NCBI RefSeq assembly: GCF_002532045.1
Contig: NZ_NWTG01000019.1
Coordinates: forward strand, 62,001-126,000
Direction: 5' to 3'
Origin: Bradyrhizobium sp. C9
Lineage (GTDB): Bacteria; Pseudomonadota; Alphaproteobacteria; Rhizobiales; Xanthobacteraceae
Length of the DNA: 64,000 bases
Both the position numbers and the translations under genes were made by a program. Positions 57,572 through 64,000 of the stretch are shown here, piece after piece (the first letter of the stretch is position 1; the number at the start of each line of letters is the position of its first letter). The notes under the pieces were generated by a model. It ran no database searches and was not told where the DNA came from. It saw only the letters and a list, made by a program, of their open reading frames with translations.

Positions 57572-60355
57572 ATGCCTCCGGCGATCCCGATCGCAACCTA
57601 CCGACTGCAACTCACTGCCGATTTCGACTTCGATGCCGCCGCCGCGGTGGCGCCGTATCTGAAGGCGCTCGGCATCAGCCATGTCTATGCCTCGCCGTTC
57701 ATGAAGGCGCGCAAGGGCTCGACCCACGGCTATGACGTCGTCGACCACACCAAATTCAATCCGGAACTTGGCGGCGAAGCAGGCTTTGCGCGGTTTAGCG
57801 ATGCGTTGAAGCAGAACGACCTCGGCCTGATCCTGGATTTCGTGCCGAACCATGTCGGCGTGCACTTTGCTGATAATCCGTGGTGGCTCGACGTGCTGGA
57901 ATGGGGACCGGTGTCGCCGCACGCGGTCTCCTTCGACATCGACTGGGATCTCTTGCCCTATCGCGCGCGCGGCGGCGTGCTGCTGCCGATCCTCGGCTCG
58001 TCCTATGGCCAGGCGCTGGAGCGCGGCGAGATCGAGCTGCGCTACGACGCGGGCGAAGGCAGTTTCTCTGCGTGGTATTTCGAGCACCGCCTGCCGATCG
58101 CACCGGAGCGCTATGGCGAGGTGCTGCGAACCCTCGTCCGTGAAGCCGGTGCGGAAGACAGTCCGGCCGGACGCGCGCTGCTCGAACTCGCCGCGAGGTA
58201 TCGCGGGCTGCGTCACCCGAACCGCAAGGAAGCGCCGGCCCTGAAGGCCGCGATCCAGGCGATCGAGGGCAGCTCCGAGATCATCGCCCGCGGGCTCGAT
58301 GCCTATCGCACCAGTGAGGATCGGCCGACACAGACGCTGGCACTGCATCATCTTCTGGAACGCCAGCACTACAAGCTCGGCCACTGGCGGCTTGCTTCCA
58401 GCGACATCAACTATCGACGCTTTTTCGACGTCAATACGCTGGCCGGCCTCAGGGTCGAGGACGCCGCCACATTCGAGGCCAGCCACAGCCTCGTGAAGCG
58501 GCTGATCGCGGAGGACCGGCTGCAAGGCTTGCGGCTCGACCATATCGACGGCCTGCGCGACCCCGCCCAGTATTTCCAGCGCCTGCGCCGCCTGATCCGC
58601 TCCGCGCAGGGCGCCAAGGCAAAGCCGCTCTACATCGTGATCGAGAAGATCCTCGGCGAGGACGAGAGGCTGACGAAATTCAGCGGCGTCCATGGCACCA
58701 CCGGCTATGAGTGGATGAACACGATCAGCCAAGTGCTGGTCGACGGCGGCGGACTCGATCCGCTCAACGAGATCTGGCGCCAGGTCAGCAACCAGTCACC
58801 GAATTTGACGCCGGTGCTGCGCGCGGCCAAGCGCCGCGTGCTGGAGACCTTGCTGACCAGCGAATTCACCGTGCTGGCGCGGCTGCTCGCGCGCATTGCC
58901 AGCGGGCACTATTCGACGCGCGACTTCTCCGCCGACAGCCTGCGGCAGGCGCTCGAACTCTATGTGCTGCACTTTCCGGTCTATCGCACCTATCTCACCG
59001 CCTCGGGACCGGCCGCGCATGACCGCGCGCTGATCAGCGCGACCATCGAGCGGGCCCGCGCCGACTGGTTCGCCGCGGACGAAGGCATCTTCGACTTCCT
59101 GCGCGATGCCCTGACCATGGACCTCCTGAAACCGGGCCGGCCGCCGCACAGCGCGCCGCGGGTGCGCCGCTTCGCGCTGAAGGTCCAACAATTCACCGGG
59201 CCGATGATGGCGAAGTCGCTGGAGGACACCACGTTCTACCGTTACCACCGCCTGCTCGCGCTCAACGAGGTCGGCGGCGATCCGGCGGCCGGCGCGATCG
59301 CGCCCGAGACCTTCCATGCCATGATGCAGGCCCGCGCCCGCGAATGGCCCCACGGCATGACGGCGACCGCGACCCACGACACCAAGCGCGGCGAGGACGC
59401 CCGTGCCCGGATCATGGTGCTGGCGGAAATCCCCGGCGAATGGACCAGCGCGGTGGCGCGCTGGAAGGTGCTGAACGCGCCCCATCTGGTGCTCGACGGC
59501 GAGGCGCGCGCACCCTCGGCGACGTTCGAATACATGCTGTATCAGGCCCTGCTCGGCGCCTGGGATCCGGACGACCGATCGCTGGTTGGACGCATCCAGG
59601 CCTATGCCCTGAAGGCCGCGCGCGAGGGCAAGCAGGAGACCAGCTGGCTCAATCCGCACGAAGCTTACGAGGCGGGTGTAAAGACCTTCATCGCGCGGAT
59701 CCTCGATCGCAACGCCTCTCCCGAATTCCTCGATGCGCTGGACACGCTGGCAGAGCGCATCGAGCTGATCGGCGCGTTGAATTCACTGAGCCAGATCACC
59801 CTGAAGGCGACGATGCCGGGCGTACCGGATTTCTACCAGGGCACCGAGAGCTGGGATCTCTCGCTTGTTGACCCCGACAACCGCCGTCCGGTCGATTTCG
59901 CCGCACGCGCGGACCTGCTTGCCGCACTGGAGACGCCGGACTGGGACGCACTGGCGCAAGATTGGCGCGATGGCCGCCTGAAGTTCGCATGGACGCGGCA
60001 TCTGCTGCAGCTGCGCAGCGAAATGGCCGACGTCTTCACCAGTGGCAGCTACGAACCGCTCGCCGTAACCGGCCCGCATAGCGATCATGTCATTGCTTTC
60101 GCGCGACGCCATGGCCGCGAGGCGGTCATCGTCGCGGTGGCGAAATCATTTGCCCCGTTCACGCAGGGCGGACGCAGCTGGCCGCGCGCTGAGGCCTTTG
60201 AAGGCGAGATCGACCTGACCGGATATGCGGTCCCGGGCGGCGACAGCACAAATCAGCTCTCGACGCTGTTCGCCGAGCTGCCGGTCGCGGTGCTGAAGGC
60301 GAAGACCACGGCGGGCGTGAAGCACGCCGCTGGGCGTATCCGCGCGCGCAGCTAG
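57572..60355 (+). CDS. treY: Malto-oligosyltrehalose synthase
   Basis: 927 residues, a GH13_26 enzyme that turns the reducing end of a malto-oligosaccharide into a trehalose unit. Marks are PIATYRLQL, GISHVYASPFMKARKGSTHGYDV, Asp323 in GLRLDHIDGLRDP, Glu358 in IVIEKILGEDE, and the C-terminal TATHDTKRGEDARAR and GVPDFYQGTE. Last gene of the plus-strand glucan operon; the PHA-system gene faces it with a 9-base gap. Confidence 0.96.
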   Translation: MPPAIPIATYRLQLTADFDFDAAAAVAPYLKALGISHVYASPFMKARKGSTHGYDVVDHTKFNPELGGEAGFARFSDALKQNDLGLILDFVPNHVGVHFADNPWWLDVLEWGPVSPHAVSFDIDWDLLPYRARGGVLLPILGSSYGQALERGEIELRYDAGEGSFSAWYFEHRLPIAPERYGEVLRTLVREAGAEDSPAGRALLELAARYRGLRHPNRKEAPALKAAIQAIEGSSEIIARGLDAYRTSEDRPTQTLALHHLLERQHYKLGHWRLASSDINYRRFFDVNTLAGLRVEDAATFEASHSLVKRLIAEDRLQGLRLDHIDGLRDPAQYFQRLRRLIRSAQGAKAKPLYIVIEKILGEDERLTKFSGVHGTTGYEWMNTISQVLVDGGGLDPLNEIWRQVSNQSPNLTPVLRAAKRRVLETLLTSEFTVLARLLARIASGHYSTRDFSADSLRQALELYVLHFPVYRTYLTASGPAAHDRALISATIERARADWFAADEGIFDFLRDALTMDLLKPGRPPHSAPRVRRFALKVQQFTGPMMAKSLEDTTFYRYHRLLALNEVGGDPAAGAIAPETFHAMMQARAREWPHGMTATATHDTKRGEDARARIMVLAEIPGEWTSAVARWKVLNAPHLVLDGEARAPSATFEYMLYQALLGAWDPDDRSLVGRIQAYALKAAREGKQETSWLNPHEAYEAGVKTFIARILDRNASPEFLDALDTLAERIELIGALNSLSQITLKATMPGVPDFYQGTESWDLSLVDPDNRRPVDFAARADLLAALETPDWDALAQDWRDGRLKFAWTRHLLQLRSEMADVFTSGSYEPLAVTGPHSDHVIAFARRHGREAVIVAVAKSFAPFTQGGRSWPRAEAFEGEIDLTGYAVPGGDSTNQLSTLFAELPVAVLKAKTTAGVKHAAGRIRARS

Positions 60356-60364
60356 CGTCGCGCG

Positions 60365-60673
60365 TCAGCGCTTGGTCAGCAGCAACTGCCCGCTCTTCTG
60401 AATGGCGGCCTGCGCGACCTCGGCGAAGCGTTGCAGCAGCCACGGCAGCGTCACCTCCAGGCGCACATGGCTATCCTCGACATCGAGATGTCCCGCCGCG
60501 ACCTGCCCCAGCGCGCGGACGCGAAAACTCATGCGGTTATTCTCCCAGCGCTCCTCGTCGACGGTCATGACCGGCACGTTCGCCGCTGCGCGCGACAGGC
60601 CTGTCTTCAAGCGGCGCATGGCCTCGTCGCGGCCGAGGCTGTGGGGGATCGAGACGATCAACGGAGCCGACAT
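60365..60673 (-). CDS. Polyhydroxyalkanoic acid system family protein
   Basis: 102 residues from the ATG at 60673, preceded by GGAG. It starts MSAPLIVSIPHSLGRDEAM, the opening of the PHA_gran_rgn family found around polyhydroxyalkanoate metabolism genes. Function is not established. No other PHA gene is in the window. Confidence 0.8.
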   Translation of the reverse strand: MSAPLIVSIPHSLGRDEAMRRLKTGLSRAAANVPVMTVDEERWENNRMSFRVRALGQVAAGHLDVEDSHVRLEVTLPWLLQRFAEVAQAAIQKSGQLLLTKR

Positions 60674-60761
60674 CGCGGTGCACTCCTCCATGGATTCCGT
60701 TGATGTAGTTCTGTTCCAACGCAAATGGAAGATCACACAGTTTTATCGCGCCGCTCAAACC

Positions 60762-60786
60762 GGAACCTTCATAGTTGCGGGTTGTT
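60762..60786 (+). promoter_or_regulatory. EcfG-like promoter candidate before the DUF3309 gene
   Basis: GGAAC at 60762-60766, then 16 bases, then TGTT at 60783-60786, close to the general-stress sigma factor pattern GGAAC-N16/17-CGTT. It lies 53 bases before the start of a small stress-type membrane peptide. Confidence 0.4.
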
Positions 60787-60838
60787 TCTCCTCCCGAAGG
60801 GCAGCGACGACAGGCCCGCGGGGCTGAGGAGGACTGAG

Positions 60839-61003
60839 ATGTCACTTGGAACGATCATTCTTATCATTCTGGTCATCGCGCTGCTTGGCGGCTTCAGCGG
60901 CCTCGGCGGCGGACCGTTCTACGGCACCGGCTATTACGGCGGCGGCGGTCTCGGCCTCGTGATCGTGATCCTGCTGATCCTGCTCCTGCTGGGACGCCTG
61001 TAG
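60839..61003 (+). CDS. DUF3309 small membrane protein
   Basis: 54 residues: MSLGTIILIILVIALLGGF, a Gly/Tyr-rich middle (GTGYYGGGGLG) and a second hydrophobic segment VIVILLILLLLGRL. It is typical of DUF3309, tiny two-helix proteins common in Rhizobiales with stress-related expression. AGGAGG eight bases before the ATG is a near-perfect ribosome-binding site. Confidence 0.85.
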   Translation: MSLGTIILIILVIALLGGFSGLGGGPFYGTGYYGGGGLGLVIVILLILLLLGRL

Positions 61004-61043
61004 CCCGCGCAACTACGTGCGCGCACTAACCACATCACGACTG

Positions 61044-61067
61044 CATCACCCGCGCATGCGGGTGATG
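61044..61067. terminator. Perfect 10-bp hairpin after the DUF3309 gene
   Basis: CATCACCCGC, loop GCAT, GCGGGTGATG. It lies between the convergent DUF3309 and ligD genes and can act on both strands. No clear U-run. Confidence 0.55.
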
Positions 61068-61118
61068 TGGTATTCCAGAGGCGCCGATGATTGAACCGAT
61101 AAGCCGCGGCGTACTGGA

Positions 61119-61138
61119 TACCCCGCTTTCGCGGGGTA
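61119..61138. repeat. Bradyrhizobium-type small palindrome
   Basis: TACCCCGC, loop TTTC, GCGGGGTA, within GCGTACTGGA...TACGACG. Short elements of this pattern are frequent between Bradyrhizobium genes (from memory). It lies 40 bases past the ligD stop. Confidence 0.5.
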
Positions 61139-61178
61139 CGACGATAAAGCCAGCGGCACAAGCTTGCCTGAATGTTTG

Positions 61179-63803
61179 CTACTGTGCCGCGAGCTTCTTC
61201 ATCGCCGCCTTGATCGACGAGGCCGCATCTTCATAACCGTCCCAAGCCTTGCTCCTGGCGAGCAACGCCGGCACCGACCGCACCGTATACTTCTTCGGAT
61301 CGAGATCGCCGCGCACCTGAGCCCAGGTCAGCGGCATCGACACCGTGGCGCCCGGACGCGCTCGCGGCGACAACACTGCGACCGCGGTCGAGAGCCGGTC
61401 GTTGCGCAGATAGTCGAGGAAGATCTTTCCAGTGCGCTTGGCCTTCGACATGTTGATCAGATAGCGCTCGGGGTCATCCTGTGCCATCCACTGGCAGATG
61501 CCTTGCGCGAACGCCTTGGCTTCCTTCCAGGTCACCTTGTCCCTGGCGCCCGTGAGCAGCGGCGCCACGACATGGAGGCCCTTGCCGCCTGTGGTCTTGC
61601 AGAAGCTCTCGAGACCGACCGCTGTCAGCCGCTGGCGCATGTCCTTGGCGGCGTCGATCACGTCGGAGAACGTGACGTCGGGCGCGGGATCGAGATCGAA
61701 TACCAGCCGGCCCGGCGTGTCATACGCATCCGGCGCGCAGTTCCAGGGATGCAGCTCGAGGCCGCCGAGTTGCGCGACCGCGGCCAGGCCTTCGACCTGA
61801 TCGATCTGCAGATAGGGCTTGCGGTCGCCGGAGACCTTGGCGAGCTTGAGGAGCTTCGACGTGCCGGCCATCGCGTGGCGCTGGAAGAACGTCTCGCCCT
61901 TGATGCCGTCAGGCGCGCGCACGATCGAGCACGGCCGGCCCTTGAGGTAGGAGATCATCCAGGCGCCGACCGCCTCGAAATAGCTGGCGAGGTCGAGCTT
62001 GGTCACCGGTGCACCGTCGCCGGCATCGGGCCACAAGGCCTTGTCCGGGTGCGAGATGGCGACGCCCATCACCTCGCCGGATTTTGCTTTCGCCATCGGC
62101 TTCACCACTCTGGTTACGACCGGCCGCTCGGCCTCGACCTCGTGCGCCGGCTTGTCCTGACGCAGGCCCTTGAAGGCGGCCTGGCGGATATTGCCGGCAT
62201 CGGTCCAGCCGGCGAACTCGATCTCGGCGACGAGTTCAGGCTTCAGCCAGTGCACGTCGCGGGTCTTCTTCGGCGCATCCTTGCCGCCGAACGGGCTCGT
62301 GTCCGACTCCGCCGCCTTCAGCGCCGGCATGATGCGGCGAACCGTGTCCTGCCCGAAGCCGGTGCCGACGATGCCGACAAAGACCAGATGATCGCCGCGA
62401 TAGACGCCCGCCATCAGCGAACGGAATTTGCCGCCCGTGGTCTTCCAGCCGCCGATTACCACCTCGTGGCCGGCGCGGATTTTTGCTTTGGTCCAGTCGT
62501 CGGAGCGGCCGGAGCGATAGGCACCGTCGAGCCGCTTGGAGACGATGCCTTCCAGCCCGAGCTTGCGCGCGGACTCCAGCACGGCGTCGCCACGCTCCTC
62601 GAAATGCTCGACATAGCGGATCAGCTTGCCCTTGCGCGCAGCGAGCAACGCCTTGAGCCTCACCTTGCGCTCGGTCAGCGGCAGCGGGCGGAGATCCTCA
62701 TTGCCGGCAAAGAGCAGGTCGAATGCGTAGAAGATGAGCTGGTCGGTCTTGCCGTCGGACAATGCCGCCTGCAGCGTCGAGAAATGCGGAATGCCGTTCT
62801 CGTCGAGCGCGACGATCTCGCCATCGATCAGGGCATCCGGCAGCTTGCCGGCCTCCTTCACGATGGCGCCGAACTTGTCGGACCAGTCGAGCCCCTTGCG
62901 GGTCTTCACAACGGCTTCGCCATCCTCGACGCGCAGTTGCACGCGGTAGCCGTCGAACTTGATCTCGTGGCACCAGCCCGCGCCGTTGGGCGGACTCTCG
63001 ACCGCGGCGCAGAGCTGCGGGGTGACGAAGTCCGGCATCTCCGTCACCTGCTTCGACTGCGCCTTCGGCCTCGTCTTCAATTGCGCTTGCAATTTGTCCT
63101 TGGGCGCCGGCGCCTTGGTTCTTGCCCGCGCGTCCGCGGCCATACCGTGATTGGATTGCCAGACCGCATCCGCTCTGGCCTTGCCGTTGCCTTTGGCCAG
63201 CATGAACGGCTTCGGCGCCCGGCCCTTTCCGGCTGCGATCTCTGCCATCGAGCGGCCGGAGGCGACCGAGCGATCCTCGCCGAGGACCGCTTCGCCGTTG
63301 CCATCAACGGCGTATTCGTCGCGATGCTTGATCAATAGCCAGTTGGTGCGCTTGCCGCCGAAGCGGTCGTTCTTCATCCGCACCAGCACCCAGCTGCCGT
63401 GCAGCTTGTCGCCATGCAGCGTGAATTTCAGGTCGCCCTTCTTGAAGCCGCGCTCGGGATCGTCCGATTCCCAGGTGCCGCGGTCCCATAGCTGCACCGT
63501 GCCGCCGCCATACTGATCTTCGGGAATCGTGCCTTCGAAATCGCCATAGTCGAGCGGATGATCCTCGACCTCGACCGCGAGCCGCTTGTCATGCGGGTCG
63601 AGCGAGGGCCCGCGGGTCACCGCCCAGGACTTGAAGACGCCGTCGAACTCCAGCCTGAAATCGTAGTGCAGCCGCGTCGCGTCGTGCTTCTGGACCACGA
63701 AGCGCCGCTGCTTGCCGGGCGCCACCTTGACGTCGCCCGACGGCTCATTGGTCTTCTCGAAGTCGCGCTTCTTGCGATAGGTGGTGAGATTTCTCAGCGG
63801 CAC
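61179..63803 (-). CDS. ligD: LigD, multifunctional NHEJ DNA ligase
   Basis: 874 residues from the GTG at 63803, which has GAGG upstream; a TTG further upstream is less likely. Domain order is 3'-phosphoesterase (about 1-180, RLHYDFRLEFDG), ATP-dependent ligase (about 230-550, nucleophile Lys in EIKFDGYR, and DGEIVALDE), and primase-polymerase (about 585-874, FDLDPAPDVTF, KTTGGKGLHVVAPL). It repairs double-strand breaks with Ku. No ku gene is in the window; it may lie beyond the right edge. Confidence 0.95.
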   Translation of the reverse strand: MPLRNLTTYRKKRDFEKTNEPSGDVKVAPGKQRRFVVQKHDATRLHYDFRLEFDGVFKSWAVTRGPSLDPHDKRLAVEVEDHPLDYGDFEGTIPEDQYGGGTVQLWDRGTWESDDPERGFKKGDLKFTLHGDKLHGSWVLVRMKNDRFGGKRTNWLLIKHRDEYAVDGNGEAVLGEDRSVASGRSMAEIAAGKGRAPKPFMLAKGNGKARADAVWQSNHGMAADARARTKAPAPKDKLQAQLKTRPKAQSKQVTEMPDFVTPQLCAAVESPPNGAGWCHEIKFDGYRVQLRVEDGEAVVKTRKGLDWSDKFGAIVKEAGKLPDALIDGEIVALDENGIPHFSTLQAALSDGKTDQLIFYAFDLLFAGNEDLRPLPLTERKVRLKALLAARKGKLIRYVEHFEERGDAVLESARKLGLEGIVSKRLDGAYRSGRSDDWTKAKIRAGHEVVIGGWKTTGGKFRSLMAGVYRGDHLVFVGIVGTGFGQDTVRRIMPALKAAESDTSPFGGKDAPKKTRDVHWLKPELVAEIEFAGWTDAGNIRQAAFKGLRQDKPAHEVEAERPVVTRVVKPMAKAKSGEVMGVAISHPDKALWPDAGDGAPVTKLDLASYFEAVGAWMISYLKGRPCSIVRAPDGIKGETFFQRHAMAGTSKLLKLAKVSGDRKPYLQIDQVEGLAAVAQLGGLELHPWNCAPDAYDTPGRLVFDLDPAPDVTFSDVIDAAKDMRQRLTAVGLESFCKTTGGKGLHVVAPLLTGARDKVTWKEAKAFAQGICQWMAQDDPERYLINMSKAKRTGKIFLDYLRNDRLSTAVAVLSPRARPGATVSMPLTWAQVRGDLDPKKYTVRSVPALLARSKAWDGYEDAASSIKAAMKKLAAQ

Positions 63804-63888
63804 GTGCAGGCCTCGGCGCAAACACCGGCCGCCACCCCGGTGCGACCATCAGGAACCAAAACCTACGGTATCCATTCAAGTTCCAAAC

Positions 63889-64000
63889 TCAAGCTGTTTG
63901 GATGAGCCGAACCGATGCGTCGCGGCCCAGCTTCGCCTCGCCGTCTCCGTCGCCGGGGAGATCGAAGCCCGGGTTAGGCCCGAGCACAACGAAGCAATGC
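63889..64000 (-). CDS. C-terminal end of an unidentified protein (runs off the right edge)
   Basis: An open frame enters from the right edge and ends at TGA (63889-63891). The last 37 residues begin HCFVVLGPNPGFDLPGDGDG and end RLIQTA. Codon use looks like that of the core genes. Too short to identify; it would lie just upstream of ligD on the same strand. Confidence 0.35.
   Translation of the reverse strand, partial: HCFVVLGPNPGFDLPGDGDGEAKLGRDASVRLIQTA

Overview
The window is high-GC chromosomal DNA of an alphaproteobacterium, most likely Bradyrhizobium or a close relative. The best indicator is the 5' end of a tartrate dehydratase gene at the left edge, which matches the B. japonicum TarD sequence as I remember it, including K182 and K184. 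A rhizobial intergenic palindrome (38672-38715), GTG/TTG starts and many 4-base ATGA overlaps agree. No rRNA, tRNA, CRISPR array, insertion sequence or integrase gene was seen.

Layout. 1-2850 (minus): tarD, a DUF3297 protein, glutathione peroxidase and an amidase. 2920-4834 (minus): a di-haem cytochrome c and a periplasmic PQQ-type sugar dehydrogenase. 5594-10046 (plus): the PQQ operon pqqABCDE followed by a prolyl aminopeptidase-like hydrolase, with RNA hairpins before and after pqqA.

10047-15000 is an AT-richer accessory island between core genes. It holds two small membrane proteins, a retron (predicted msr-msd RNA at 10854-10978 plus a reverse transcriptase fused to a TOPRIM domain), a Shedu-type nuclease, an unknown membrane-anchored protein, and a decayed copy of the 3' end of the neighbouring DUF1501 gene. 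This is the most interesting part of the window.

15048-20119 (minus) is a set of three exported proteins: a caspase-fold protein that has lost both catalytic residues, a DUF1800 protein and a DUF1501 protein. 21269-25937 encodes a ferredoxin-type 2-oxoacid oxidoreductase (KorAB) with a large FAD/Fe-S partner. 26678-27868 is an orphan branched-chain-amino-acid-type binding protein. 28127-32999 (minus) is the stress set prkA, a YeaH-type VWA gene and spoVR. 33499-34603 encodes two small exported proteins.

34823-42337 (plus) is a sugar-phosphate operon: transaldolase-phosphoglucose isomerase fusion, gnd, zwf, pgl, gntK and a HAD phosphatase. 42345-60355 is a large alpha-glucan/trehalose cluster: GH15 and malQ on the minus strand, then glgE, treS-maltokinase fusion, glgB, glgX, treZ and treY on the plus strand. 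Together these can turn trehalose into branched alpha-glucan (TreS-Mak, GlgE, GlgB) and alpha-glucan back into trehalose (GlgX, TreY, TreZ). The right edge has a PHA-system protein, a DUF3309 peptide, ligD for non-homologous end joining, and a C-terminal fragment of an unknown gene.

How the genes work together: PQQ made by pqqABCDE could serve the nearby sugar dehydrogenase. Gluconate made by PQQ glucose dehydrogenases would enter through GntK and Gnd. The glucan cluster would store carbon and supply trehalose for stress protection. Two candidate EcfG-type promoters (before glgE and the DUF3309 gene) fit a general-stress role. These links are inference from content and order.
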